64,000 nt of DNA from positions 4,340,001 through 4,404,000 of the forward strand of contig JAHREC010000009.1 in the NCBI GenBank assembly GCA_020081605.1, read 5' to 3'. The notes beneath the pieces were generated by a model. That model did no database searches, was not told the origin of the DNA, and saw only the letters and a program-made list of their open reading frames with translations. Made by a program: the position numbers and the translations under genes. Origin of the DNA: Albifimbria verrucaria. Its lineage: Eukaryota > Ascomycota > Sordariomycetes > Hypocreales > Stachybotryaceae. Shown one piece after another: positions 34,879 to 47,300 of this stretch (positions are counted from its first letter, which is position 1; the number at the start of each line of letters is the position of its first letter).

Positions 34879-36931
34879 ATGGCATTGCGCAGCACGGAAT
34901 ATGTCGCGCTATTCGGGTCCTTCGTTTTCGTCGGTTTTGAAGCGTTGATCCGCGTGCTGACCTTGGCACTACGTACGTACCTGCTATGCTATGCTATGCA
35001 ATGCGACCGACCGACATCGACAAATCTACTAACACCATCGCGTAGCGAGTTTCCTCGTCTCCTTGTTCTACCAAGCCTCGCGGAGGCTATTTAACAGGTT
35101 CTCTTCGCCGGCCCAGAAGAGAGCAGAGAGTAAGAAAAAGTGTTAGTCTTCACTAAAATATTGCTTAATGGGTTATGGCTAACAACGACAACCAGCTATC
35201 TCTACCTCGGTCAAGAACGCCGCCGACTTCGTGGAGCTGTGCCAGATCTGGGGATACGAGGCCGAGGAGCATATTGTGCAGACAAAGGATGGCTACCTCC
35301 TAGGTGTCCACCGGTTACAATGGAGGAGGGGTGAAGAGGGTCAAAGGTCAATGCTGGCGGGACCAGCATTAAGAAGCGAGTCGCCTATCTGCATCACGGC
35401 CTTTTGATGAACTCGGAGGTTTGGGTCTGCCAAACGGATGAGCAAAGATGCCTTCCTTTCGAGTTGGTAGAACGAGGATTCGATGTTTGGGTAAGAAGTC
35501 CTGCTAATCGATTACATGAATGGACACTGACTTTCTCGCCAGTTGGGCAACAACCGTGGCAATAAATACTCGAAGAAATCGATTCATTCATCGCCGACTT
35601 CAGTAGAATTCTGGGACTTTTCGATCGACGAGTTCGCTTTTCACGATATTCCGGATAGCATATCGTATATCCTTGAGACAACTCAGCAGAAGAGCCTTTC
35701 TTACATTGGATTCTCCCAGGGTACTGCGCAGGCATTTGCCACTCTTGCCATTCATCCAAGCCTCAACGAGAAGGTCGATGTTTTCATCGCTCTTGCGCCA
35801 GCCATGTCACCGGCCGGTTTATCGAATGGTGTGGTGGATTCCCTCATGAAAGTGTCGCCTTCAGTTCTCTTCCTCTTATTCGGCAGACGATCGATCCTAA
35901 GCTCGGCCACGATGTGGGAGACGATTCTTTACCCACCTCTGTTCTGTCGTGTTCTCGATATGTCGCTGGGTTTCTTGTTCAACTGGCAGACTCAGAACAT
36001 CTCGGCCAGTCAGAAATTGGCAGCTTATCCTCATCTTTATTCATTCACTAGCACGAAGAGTGTTGTACACTGGTTCCAAATCATCAGGAACAAGTGCTTC
36101 CAGATGTACGACGACGACGTCCACCAACCCTTAGGAGTCAGTACGACAACTCGATATTCCAAGGTCGCCAAATACCCTACGCGTAATATCCGAACACCAG
36201 TCGTGCTGGTTTATGGAGGCAGCGATTCGCTGGTTGATATCAAGGCCATGCTCAAGGAACTGCCCCCGCAGACAGTTGCTACAGAAATCCCCACTACGAA
36301 CATCTCGACTTCCTCTGGGCTAGGGATGTGGACACTCAAGTTTTTCAGCACGTTTTCGATGCCTTAGACAGCTTTACCGATGCCGAACACACCAAGGAGG
36401 AGTATGACCGCTACTATCTCATGCGAAAGGAGAGCTTAATTGGTTCAGCGTTCACACCTGGCCATACTCAAAGAGGAAGCGAAAGCGATGTGTCTATAAC
36501 CACTGCGACTAATTACGGAGCGAACGGCCGGGCTCCTCCCCAACACCCCCACCTGGCACGGGAGCCCAGGTCTAACATTCCAACAGCAATTCGGACATCC
36601 TCTCGTCCTGGAACTGCCGGCGAAGACAAACCGAGGTCACCTGTGGAGACACACGCACGTGGGGAAAGTTAAGCGATGTAAGCCCTGTCGATGGTGTAGT
36701 GGAAAATGGTGACAGCATAGCTCACGGTAAGCTCAAGGGACCTGGAGTACGAAGGGAAGTCTTGGTAGCCAACTCAGCATCGACAGCATTCGAGAGGGAC
36801 GAGGGATTACCGTTGGGGCCAGCAAAGTGGCTGGTAGCATTGTAACGAAGAGCACAGGATCGTCGCCGACGACAGCGACGGCTGAAGGCAAAGACGGGTC
36901 ACCTAAGCTGGGAACCAAGCAACGCAAGTGA
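34879..36931 (+). CDS. TGL1: TGL1-like steryl ester hydrolase / acid lipase, membrane-anchored
   Basis: Alpha/beta-hydrolase of the ab-hydrolase-associated lipase family, which in yeast cleaves sterol esters and triacylglycerol at lipid droplets. Exons 34879-34972, 35046-35129, 35196-35490 and 35543-36931. An N-terminal membrane hairpin (YVALFGSFVFVGFEALIRVL) precedes the catalytic part. Visible motifs: HHGLLMNSEVWV (oxyanion region), GNNRGNKYS, nucleophile elbow GFSQG, acid in VYGGSDSLVD and histidine in IPHYEHLDFLWARD. The last 170 residues are a disordered tail ending SPKLGTKQRK. Frame breaks at GG 35346-35347, C4 36289-36292, G4 36661-36664 and G3 36803-36805 each need one base. The last two extend the protein past an apparent stop at 36670-36672 to 36929-36931. 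Confidence 0.88.
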
Positions 36932-37431
36932 GGAAGCAATATGTATATCAAAGCCCCATCGTATGAATTTATTTCCACCTACAGTATTGTTGATATTTAT
37001 TCAGGGGTGCGTGTTATGAATGGATGGTGGCAACCCATGAAGCCAGATGCTGCGTGGTTGCCGATTGTATAATACAGGGACCGCTTGAGCTGTTTGACAT
37101 GGCGTTGTTCACTATAGCAGCACATTGTATAGCGCAAGAGGGAATTGGTCTATATGGCAGTACACTGGCATAATAATTATAACCTGATTGGTCATGATAG
37201 TGTTGGCGCGGCAGAGCCCAGCGACTATTGTAAAGAGCAAGCAAGGAACTCAATCCCACCTCTCTGTTGATAGGGGCTTCACAAACATATCTGTCGAGTA
37301 TGACTGCAACTATGAGAGTTTCTTCCAATGAGAAAGTTGTTGCTTCTGATACTCACGAAGTGGGCTCTGTTTAAAAAGTATGAATCAAGGAAAATGTGTA
37401 TAGATACAAAGGCCCGTCGCTCGCTGAAGAG
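36932..37431. other. convergent 3' flanks
   Basis: Lies between the converging lipase (+) and PSST (-) genes. No gene, RNA or repeat recognised. Confidence 0.5.
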
Positions 37432-38031
37432 CTATTTTCGATACCACATCCGGGTCACTTTTGTCTTTCGCATCTTCCTCTGCAACATAAAGACCCCATA
37501 CATGAGCGCCTCCGGAGTAGGTGGACATCCAGGCACATAGACATCGACTGGTATGACCCTATCCACTCCTCTGACAACACTATAGCTATAGTGATAGTAT
37601 CCACCTCCATTAGCACAGCTGCCCATGCTAATCACCCATTTCGGATCGGGCATCTGGTCGTAACAGAGTCGCACTGCAGGAGCCATCTTATTTGTGACTG
37701 TTCCGGCAACAATCATAACATCGGCCTGACGTGGAGAGGCGCGGAAGATAATGCCGAGTCTATCTTGATCGTATCGCGGCATGGAGACATGCATCATTTC
37801 GACACCGCAACAGGCAAGGCCGAAGCTCAATGGCCACATTGAACCTTGCCGTGCCCAGTTGACAACTTGATCGAGCTTGGTACTGCTTAATTTTAGTGGT
37901 TTGAAAAAGCGCTCTGATGGGTTTTCGTACGCAACATATCCTAGTGCCCCTGTCTTTTCCGACGTAAGAGACAGCTCTTTTCTATCAGTAGTAATAGTCG
38001 AGGACGAAGCGAAGCGTTTTCCTAAGTGCAT
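37432..38031 (-). CDS. NDUFS7: complex I subunit PSST/NDUFS7 (19.3 kDa), divergent copy
   Basis: Matrix-arm subunit of NADH:ubiquinone oxidoreductase that carries iron-sulfur cluster N2 and forms part of the quinone pocket. One open frame of 199 residues ending MWYRK. All four N2 cysteine ligands are present: the adjacent pair in [12 protein letters not shown], one in [14 protein letters not shown] and one in [28 protein letters not shown] and TNKMAP are also conserved. Compared with the usual fungal sequence as I remember it, this copy has Gly for Ala after the cysteine pair and [10 protein letters not shown] where RGCDR is usual, with a short poorly conserved N-terminus. This suggests a paralogue. 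The start may lie further upstream: the frame continues as SLKRLSWR before the ATG at 38031, and a CAG acceptor lies just before that. The frame is intact. Confidence 0.88.
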   Translation of the reverse strand: MHLGKRFASSSTITTDRKELSLTSEKTGALGYVAYENPSERFFKPLKLSSTKLDQVVNWARQGSMWPLSFGLACCGVEMMHVSMPRYDQDRLGIIFRASPRQADVMIVAGTVTNKMAPAVRLCYDQMPDPKWVISMGSCANGGGYYHYSYSVVRGVDRVIPVDVYVPGCPPTPEALMYGVFMLQRKMRKTKVTRMWYRK

Positions 38032-38623
38032 ACGCCAGGAAAGTCTCTTTAATGATCCTTGAATCTGCCGACAATATAGGCCTTGATGGAAGCAATTGGT
38101 TAGGTATTCGTAAGTTCCAATCTAGTATGTACGAAGAAGCTCACCTTGGCTTGGCCGTTTCATGACGCCGAGATTCATTTTTGAACTTGGTAACAGGTCA
38201 AACTTTAACCACAATAAAACGCTTCCCCATTGATATCCAGGAAGTAGAAAGAAGGAGAAAATCATTGTATCACGAGGTAGGAATAGGCCTGCTAGGAGGA
38301 CCAGGTCAGACATGCTGACAGCTTCGGGATCGATCTACCAATTAGATTGACTCTAGATGTAAAATCCGTCTTAATAGGGTATAGAACCATGCATTGATCC
38401 ATATGAGATCGTTACGAGGACACCAGCTGAAGTGGTAAAATGCTCATAAGACTCACTTACACACGGCTTCCGGTTGGTGGGTCGGGACTAGCCGGGTCGC
38501 ACCTTGGCTCGGGACAAACCCACCTCCGGGATAAACCCACAAGGCCATGCAACTCTCTTCCGGATACAACCCACCCAGCGTCTAATATAATATAACAGGT
38601 CTGTGGCTTACACGAAATACGAC
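38032..38623. other. divergent promoter region, PSST and regulator
   Basis: 0.6 kb between divergent starts, possibly with an upstream non-coding or presequence exon of the PSST gene. A GGGTCGGGACTAGCCGGGTCG stretch near 38480 contains repeated GGGTCGGG/CCGGGTCG words. Nothing else recognised. Confidence 0.4.
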
Positions 38624-40690
38624 ATGCCGGAGACTGCGAGCGGGCTGTGTGACAGACTTCAATGCCCTCATTGCGACAAGACGTACTCCAGAAAGAGTCA
38701 CCTTAGTCGCCATGTAGCAACCCGTGAGCCGCTCTTCTTAGCCAGTTGACCTTTGGCTCATATCTATAGACACCCGCACAAATCTCATCATCTGTCCTTC
38801 TTGCTCTAAATCATTTGCTAGAATGTCAGTCACCATCACCCTCCAATGCTATATGTAACTCATCTACTAAAGTCGGCCAAGCGATGTCGCACGTCGGCAC
38901 GTAACGGCTTGCAAGGCCAATGTCAAACATGCCAGCTTTCCTGCTGTGAGGCGAGGCAAAGGCTCCAAGCATGCGACACGTGTTCAAAGAATAAAGTGTC
39001 ATGCGACGCAAAAGTACCGTGTTCGCGCTGCCAGTCCCAGAAGTTGCAATGCTCCTATTTCCGCATCCGCGCCCAAGACGAGCCTGCGAGGTCTCTCAAC
39101 CAAGCACCGCCGTCGAATGAGATGGCCTGGATATTGAAGATGACGGATCCTGATAGAAATGGCACTCACGAAACAATTACCGAGCACATATGTCAAAAGG
39201 AAATCCAAGCTGGGGGTCAATTGGCATTGCCGATGCAAACAACGCCGGGCGTCAATGTCGTATCACCTTTACTGGATATTGATTTGTCCATGCTCACACC
39301 CAATCTTTGGCCCTTCGGATCCGACAAAATTTTTGATACAGATTCTGAAGACGACTGGGCCCTAGAAAACGATCGATTCCCGCAAGTACCCTCGACACTC
39401 CTCGCTCGACTTGAAGAACTAGTCGATCAACTAGCCGAGACACATCGAATCATGGCCCTCTGTGGGAAAACCACAGAACAGTTTAATCTGCCACTTGCGA
39501 AACGTGTCTTTACGGTACTGAATCTTGATTACTTCCTTTGGGTCTTCTTTGGGCGCTCGCAGCCTTACCACCCGATCCTTCACCCTCCCACTTTCAACAA
39601 GGAGACGGCTTCTTTACCACTTCTGTTAGCAGTATTTCTTATGGGCTCCTTATTCTCACCACCCATAGATGACTCCATCTCTGCTCAAAGCTTCTACGAT
39701 CTTGCCGAAGAGTACATCTTTACGCATCCTGAGATGGGCTATATCTTAGGTGCGGCAAGCGCTGAGGAAGGAGAAGGATATAAGATTGAAATCCTTCAAG
39801 CAGCTCTCCTTGTAGTGGCAATGCAGAATCATAGGCACAATGCCACTACTCGTCGCCGACTGCGTGCCCAGCGTCTCCCTATTTTGACTACTGCCGTTCG
39901 TCTATCAGGGGCTCTGAGTGCAAAGCACCCACCGGATTTCGCGAACAATCCAGGTTATTCGTTTCGGCAATTTCTAGAAGAGGAGCTCAAGATTAGGTCA
40001 GTTTGGTCTTTGCGCAGTTGCAGTTGCATGATGCTTGTTGCTAAGCCTCACCAGACTGGGGCATTATTTACAGCTCGTGGGTACATTTATTACCTGCTGT
40101 TTCAACGGGCATCCACTCATTAATGTCCGTGAGATGATCGGGGACTTCCCATGTCGGCAGGATCTTTTCGACTTGGACACAGAGGATCCATTTAAACGAG
40201 CCGTCCAATCAAACCCTCCGTGTCCAACAGGAGGGTCGTTAGCAACCATGACCAGTCTCTTCCTAGGAGATTCATGGTCAGAGAACACAAACAGTAAGCT
40301 GATTGGATCTCTTACGCAACAAAACATGCACCTTATAGTTGCCGGTCCGTCACATGTCCACGTGTAAAGGGCCATTGCTAACATGAGCTAGCACTTAACC
40401 AAGTTTTATGGGTAGCTAAAGGCAATTGCCTCTTCTCCTTGGCCGCTCGTAGTTTATTACGAGCCTATGACCGCTGGAAGGTATTGTGGGATGGAATAGT
40501 AAAGAAATCAGACTCGAGCGCACCTGGCCAGCTTGGCTTTGCTGAGTATGCTCTCGAGGCGTGGCGATCGGCGTTGATTGTGATCAAGGTTCTCCAGACG
40601 GGTGGCTCATCTGCTCCATTTCTGAACAGCACCACCCCAGAATCTACTGCTGATCTGAACCAATTTTTGAGACACCACACGAGAGTCTAA
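38624..40690 (+). CDS. transcription factor with two C2H2 fingers and a Zn2Cys6 domain
   Basis: Nuclear regulator with a compound DNA-binding region. Finger 1 is CPHCDKTYSRKSHLSRHVATH (C-x2-C-x12-H-x3-H). Finger 2, split by introns, is CPSC-KSFAR-DVARRHVTAC (C-x2-C-x12-H-x4-C). The Zn2Cys6 domain is CDTCSKNKVSCDAKVPC followed by SRCQSQKLQC (C-x2-C-x6-C-x5-C-x2-C-x6-C). The middle part (DYFLWVFFGRSQPYHPILHP, LPLLLAVFLMGSLFSP) fits the fungal-specific transcription factor domain. Introns lie at about 38731-38770 and 38828-38879, with probably more near 40000 and 40380. The GG at 38961-38962 needs one more G to join VRRGKG to LQACDTC. After 39994 the frame is uncertain; INVREMIGDFPCRQDLFDLD and AEYALEAWRSALIVIK are likely later exons. 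Confidence 0.8.
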
Positions 40691-42468
40691 GCGTCTAAAT
40701 GAATCTTGATCAATCTTTCGAGGTGGTTCTTGGCGTAAGCACCATGAATCTCTTTCTTTAGACACTGATAGTAGAGCACGGGCTTTCGTCAGCAAGTGTT
40801 TGTTTCAGTAGAGGTAACATCATTACTGTTTTTGGCCTCGCTCATATAATAAGCAAATGTCGCACAACGTGGCATATACTATAGAAGGCTTTTGCTGTAG
40901 ATTAGTTACTGTAAAATATGTACATAGGTTAGAACTGGCTTCGTGGAGTCTCCCTTCCATACTCGCACCATTCATACACGTATATATACACATTTTATAT
41001 TCTTTGGTATATTTATTTATTGGCTGATATATATTGTTAGGGCGTGATCTACATGCAAGATCCATAGGGCTCCTCTGCTCCAAGCCTACAAGGCTGCAGA
41101 TCATAGGCCCACTGCTAGTCTATTTCCAGGAGACTGGCCGCCCGCTTCATGTCTCTGTATCCATACGCCTGCAGTCAACAAAGAACCACCATTAGCAGAA
41201 TCAGGTAAGGGCGAATAAAGTTGTGTGACGTCGGATGTTGCCCAATTCAAGATGTAAACTATGGGAGAGGCCACCGGCAGGATAGATTCCTCCTGCTGCG
41301 CAAGGCTGCAGGATCAACCTTCTATCTTCCAGAAGTGTTCGGATTTGTAACGTTGAAACCGAGATTCTGGTACAGCCACAGGACAGGACAGGGCAGGGGG
41401 TTGTCGGGTGGTTCCTCATTAGGCCGTATTCATCAACTCAGAACTCCGTTGGAATTTATCAAACATTTGGGACGGATGATGACTCAACCAAGCCACTTTC
41501 GCTTAGGCGTCTTACATACAGTCCGAGCCTCGTCCAGCATGGTCCGAGACACCACAGGGGAGCAGGCACCACGTAGACATCGACGTCTCTGGTGAGACTA
41601 TCTGCAAGCCACTGAGAAAGTGCACGGAGTGACGGGACAATAATCACCACACCGGCTACGTCTTTTTGACTCGTCTTACGTGAATGGCTTCGAAAGTGAA
41701 AAGTCCTTAACTGAGCAAATGCTCCCAGCTGAACCAGTGCCCACGTCACGACCCAGCACATGGCTCCGTCTCTGGATCCGCAGCGGATCTGGGACCCGGC
41801 CCAGGTGGCCCAAGACTCGTGTACTAGCCCCTGTCTAGCCTGTGCTACCGTCCTGGTTAAACCTTTCCTGGTGCTGACCGGAGCATAGGCGCAACTTTGC
41901 ACTCCGAGCGCCACGGATTTAGGCAACCCAGGCAAGGGCGCCGTTGTAGTTATTCGTAATGGGGCTGGCCCGGTTCACAAGGATGCGGCTCAGCCCAGCT
42001 GTTTCGAGAATTTCTTAATTTTCCTACACTCCTGCAGATCCTCGTCAGACTCCTTTGATTGCGTTGTCAATATTGCACGCGAGTTGACGTGGGTTGCGGA
42101 TATATAGACATCCTTTCGTCCCATATCTCCATCGCGAACTCTCCGACAACTACTCCCACACACTGAAACTTGCCAGCGCGCCTTCTTTCTTTTCACTTTC
42201 AACATTGTTCTTCTATTTATCGTTTGTTTGTTTATACCCATTCCAGTTGACACGACTTGGCGAATACTCATTCTTCGGCGAAAGTCTTGGACGTGATTTA
42301 CAACTAGTCCACACCACTCATTGACCAACCAACATATCCCAAGCCTCCTCACTCAACCCGCATCCGACTACAGGGGATTCAGTATCAGACGTCTCCAGAA
42401 GAACCTCAGAACCTACAGTCATAAAATAGTCTCAGGCGGGGGCAAGCACCGTCTCCCACATTCGCACA
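40691..42468. other. intergenic, long 5' flank of the RTA1 gene
   Basis: 1.8 kb. The right part (42090-42460) is CT-rich and probably 5' UTR of the RTA1 gene. On the minus strand at about 41171-41119 an AG acceptor is followed by a short frame ending KRAASLLEID and a stop, which could be a terminal exon, but I find no upstream exon. No other support. Confidence 0.4.
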
Positions 42469-43610
42469 ATGTCCAACGGCCTGAATTGCGTCCAGACTCC
42501 GGGCTCGGAATTCTGCAGGCAACTACAATTCGTCAAGGACAACAGCGAGACATTAGCCAATGATCCTCGACTTCTCAGCATTAGCCCACTAGTCTTGCAG
42601 AGGTTCTGCTCTGAGACCCCCGCGGCGGCCCTTTGCGAACATGTCCAGAGCTTCTACGAGTACCGTATCAACCTCGCCGCCAACCTCGCCTTCCTTATCA
42701 TTTTCGCCCTTTCTTTCCTCGGCTTCGCCATTGTCCTGGCCATGAAGCGTACCGCCGTCGCCTTCAACATCGCCATGATGCTCGGTGTAGTCTGTGAGGT
42801 CCTGGGATACGCCGGCCGTGTTATCAGTTATTACAACCAGTGGCAGGACTTGGGTTTCCTCATCCAGATCTGCTGCTTGACCATTGGCCCTGCCTTCATG
42901 GCTGCTGGTATCTACCTCTGCTTGCGCCGTATCGTGGCCGCCTTCGGTCCTGAGAACTCTAGGATTGCCCCTGAGTATTATACTCGTATTGTGAGTGCCC
43001 AATATCGCCTGGAAAGGAAGATGAAACCTAACTAACACAACATTAGTTCATCCCATGCGATGTCATCTCTTTGGTCCTCCAGGCCCTCGGAGGAGGCATG
43101 GCTGCCGTCTCCTCCCAAAACCACGAGTCCGCCCAGACCGGTACCGATATCATGATTGCTGGCCTCTCCTTCCAGGTCGTCACCCTAGTTGTCTTTATCA
43201 CCGCCGCGTCCGACTTTGCGCTGCGCACTTGGCGTCGCCAGCGTAGCCTTGGTGCTGCTGCCCTCACGCAGGATGAGGCCATCGTGCGCATGCGTGGCAC
43301 CCTCCGCTTCAAGGCTTTCCTTGGTGCCCTCGCCCTTTCCACCCTTCTTATCCTTTGGCGAAGTGCCTTCCGTGTTGCCGAGTTGTCCGAGGGCTGGCGA
43401 GGTCCTATTATCAAGCACCAGGGTCTATTCATTGGTTTCGAGGGTGTTCTAATTGTCCTTGCCGTCGTCATCCTCAATGTTTTGCACCCATCACTCTGCA
43501 TGAACGAGGTTCTGCAGCTCGGCGGCGGTCTGAAGGGCTTGTGGTGTATGAGGCGCAAGACCTCTAACCAGGGGCAGAGACCCAAGTCCGAGGGCGCGGA
43601 ATCTGCCTAG
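42469..43610 (+). CDS. RTA1-family seven-transmembrane protein (Rsb1/Rta1-like)
   Basis: Plasma-membrane family linked in yeast to sphingoid-base export (Rsb1) and aminocholesterol resistance (Rta1). Two exons, 42469-42990 and 43047-43610, intact, 361 residues. Residues 1-65 form a Cys-containing extracellular N-terminus (C7, C16, C47, C56 region), then about seven membrane helices. Family motifs are EVLGYAGRV, FMAAGIYLCLRRI, DVISLVLQALGGGMA and FRVAELSEGWRGPI, the last being the conserved region before the final helix. The C-terminal cytosolic tail is basic. The transported substrate cannot be told from sequence. Confidence 0.9.
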
Positions 43611-44396
43611 AGTTTATGAGAAGAGAATAGAAAAAGACAACGTATCAGAAGCAATAGTGTGCTTCATCCCTCTCCACGCGCAAGCAGATGAGAGATATTA
43701 GACTAGACTTTAGATATACAGACATATAATTTGATTTTCAAAACTTGGAACACCGCAATCAATTCAAAGATATATCGAATGTAGTTTTATGACCTGTTCT
43801 GAACGTGCATGAGTGCTCATCACCAATAAGATTCCTACAATCATATCCAATGCATATAACAGTGTTACCAATTAAGTAAAGGTATGTATCATTCATGATA
43901 TAACAGCTACTGAAATCTTGAGTCGGCGAATAGTCGAATTAACGAATAATCGCGGACAAGCAAGCTCTGAGTTAAATACTTATGATGTACTAAGCCGGGA
44001 GGCAAGATCGCTCCTCTGCCCAGTAGTCCCACCGCCATAAACATATGAAAATGAGAACCACGGCGCCCATTGCTCAATCCTGCGCCAGTCCAGAACCCAG
44101 ATGGGAAATAGAACAAGTATATAAGGATGGGGGTATCGTTAACACGTGGAAGGTTCCATAAGGGGCCTGAAAGGCAATATGAGGGCCACAACCACGGCAA
44201 ACACCATGGCACCGTCCCTAAAGACATCCACGATGTGCAATGTGGGGCCCTCGTCAACCGCTAGGTGCGGTCAAGCAATGAAGAATATAGTCGTTATCAT
44301 ATGGATAGATCGAGAGTATAAGGGAAGGGGTGTTCAGCTTTTTACGAGATTGTGACGAATATTAATAGCCCTCGAGACTACACAGCGAGGGGATCT
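43611..44396. other. convergent 3' flanks
   Basis: Lies between the RTA1 gene (+) and the CCCH protein gene (-). AT-rich around 43700-43900. Nothing recognised. Confidence 0.5.
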
Positions 44397-47300
44397 TCAG
44401 ATAGACACAGAGCCCAATGGGAGGACCCTGGACTTATCTTCTAGAAACTGGGCTCGAAATTCGATGATGCCCTGGCTGATGGCATCTAGGTCCTTGACTT
44501 TGCGGTTTCGAAGATCTGTGAGTAGCTCTCGAAGCCCATTAATGTATTTCTGCTTCTGTTCGCCCTCAAAATTACCGTATTCTGTGAGCACAGTTACGAT
44601 TTGGGAGTCTGTCAAGAACACTGCGTCAGCGTTCACCGTGCGGCCAGAGCCATCACGAAGCGGCCACTTTAAAGGAAAATCATGGTCATACGTACCGGTG
44701 ACTGGCATGGACTCAAAATGCTGAAATTCGCACGAGTTACCTCTGGGACATTCTAATCCCACCTGTTGGTCAGGACACAGTGCCTTACGCACATCTATCT
44801 TATTGCTGTAGGTCAGAGATCGAATCCCTCCACGCACGGATTCTTTATAAAGGGATGGAATCGAAATGCACGGAAGTATCGCAGAGGTGTTTCATAGGGG
44901 TTCGGGTGTGGTCGAGATGAGTCAGTCGTCGGTAGTTTATCCACCACGTTAACCTAAGACACAGTTAGAGTCAACCCCATTGGGGGTAAAGAGCGAATTG
45001 TGGTACTTTTCTTGCCAGTTCAGTCGCATATTCCTGCTCTCTCAAGGAGGATGTTTGCGTAGACGTGGGCGCTTGTGGAGAATTATCCGACTCCTCTTGC
45101 TCCTTGGAGTCCAGAGGAAGCTCTTTGTCGTCGGACGGTGAACTCGCAGATGCCGCTGGTGAAGAGTGAGACATTGAAGTAGTGGAGCCAGCTTCAGGAG
45201 GCTCGTAATCATCAGACATATCTTCGGACGCTTCGTCATGGATGTCTGCCCCTCCAGCGGTTGGCATTATTTCATCGCGTTCAAGGCTTAACGATACATG
45301 GGCTTCTTTCTCGGGCACCGAACCCTCGGAGATGGCCTCAACCTCGTCTTCGCAACTTTGCTCTTCCAAATCCTCGCCTCTTTTCGGCGCTTCATCCAGG
45401 GCTTCTACAGGTGCTTGAGGTTCAGGTTCCGGGATTTGAGTGGAATCGACATCCATTTCATGGCCAGGTACGCTTGTGGTTGGTTCTGCATCAGGGCTCG
45501 GTGACTGTGCGGTGCTGTTTCTTGAAGAGCTTGCTGATGTCTCCATTGCGTCTGTTGATGGGGATGGATCCTCTGGTGATGACGGCAATTGCTCATCTAG
45601 ATATGTTAGCGCTGAGATCATGGGCATGTTATGATTGGGACAAAGGCCATGTCCATCGGCTTGCTAGGAAACCAGAAGCACTCACTAGACTCTTGAACAA
45701 ACCTGTCCGCTTCGACCAGGGACTCCGGTTCATGCTCAGGTTCTGGTGTTGGGCTGACCTCCTTCTTCAGACGTTCTTCTTCAAGGCGGCTATTCTCAAT
45801 TTCCTTTTCGATATTGGCAACTTGAGACCTCAAAGCTTCAAGCTTCAATAATTGTTGCCTTCGGTAGGTTTCGATTAGAGAAATGCGTTGACTCGCCGCA
45901 CGAGAACGTATTCTCCTCTCCTCTCTAGGCTGATCCTTAGTCTGAGAGCGTTTAGCAACATGTAGTGGCGGTAATTCCTTAGTCGAATATTTTTGTGTCA
46001 AGTTTTCGCTCGTGTTGGTTGGCGTAGATGAGGCAACAGGGTTAGAAGGCTGGATGCCAGGCGTGATTGCAGGCGATTGCACTTCTGACAACCCATTCGC
46101 CTGCGAGGGGTCGTGGATGATTGGCGAGACTGCTTCGCTCTCTTACGAGCCTCCGCTTCTGCAATCTTCCGCTTCATTTCCTCAATCTTTTTGTTCATGC
46201 TCTCTAAATCAGGTCTTCCAGGAAGACCTGTTGACGAACCTTGCGGCGGTGTCAACAAAGCGGCAGGGCTTGCAATGTGATTCAAATATGAATGTTCCGG
46301 CTGCGCATCGCGTGAAGAGGGTTGAGTTCCGGATGGAGTTGATGGACGGTGCAAAGATGCCGGATGATGCTCGGGTGAATCGATCTCCATCTCGGCATCA
46401 TCCTCGTCGTCACTAACATCAATCAAAAATGGCCGTGAATCACGTTTCTGTCCGAACGGCCGCTTAGAAGACCCTGACAGATGATCAAAATCGGAAGCAA
46501 CCGGACGCTTCTGAGCAGGTTTCCCAGAGTCAGAATGAGGCGTCGATGATAGAAAAAGGCCTGGTATGGACGAGCCTGCTTGAAGATCCGCATCTACCAT
46601 GGCCACTGGAGCATGCGGAGTAGTAGCAACTGCCTCATCGGACGAACCACTTCTATCCTGGCCATCCTTAGCAGCCGAGCCAGGAGTTCCCAGTGCATTG
46701 TTTGCATGCTCAACCACCGAAGAATCGCGAGTCTCAATGGTCTTCTTTGTCTGGGCCTCTCGTGCCTTGCGCAATGCCTCCATCTTCTGCTGCAACAATT
46801 TTGACTTCTCGGACTGGCTTTTGCTAGTGGTCAGCTTGGATGCTGGCTTTGCAGGCTCAACTTGAGGTTTGGAGGCTGGCGCTGCTGGTTTAGATGCCTT
46901 GGCCGCAAGCAGTCTTGCTATCCTGTCTTTCCGTTCTTCCGTCTTGCTTGATGATTGCTGTGCTTCGTCGGGAGAAGCACCATCTGCTAGTGCTTGCGAT
47001 TCTTTTTGAATGATATCTGAATCGGAGTTCGTCTGGGGAGCCGGAGCTTCTGGAGAGGTGGTCTCGGCTTGCGGGATGGCATGGAGTGATGCACGAGATT
47101 CGTCAATTTCGAAGCCTAAAGAGGTGAAGAGATCATGTAGGAGACTAGCATCTATGCCCTCTGCAATGTAGTCCCGGTATCCTATTTTGAATGGCCAAAG
47201 ATTCGCTATGGCTTCACGTGCTTTTCCTTTGCTTGTTCTATCGTATCGAGGTTTGGAGCTTCTACGAAGAGCGCTGGGGTTCCGACATTCGATGTGGGAA

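Noticed and set aside
34972..35195. Lipase read as two genes because of in-frame stops
   Set aside because: Canonical introns 34973-35045 and 35130-35195 join the membrane anchor to the hydrolase domain in frame.
38122..38313. Hydrophobic 63-codon minus-strand frame upstream of PSST
   Set aside because: Hydrophobic but no recognisable motif; sits in the divergent promoter and does not splice into PSST in a convincing way.
41119..41171. Possible terminal exon ending KRAASLLEID on the minus strand
   Set aside because: A plausible acceptor precedes it, but no upstream exon with a matching donor was found.
41459..41935. 158-codon minus-strand frame upstream of the RTA1 gene
   Set aside because: Arg/Ser/Ala-rich random-looking sequence without family features, in the presumed 5' flank.
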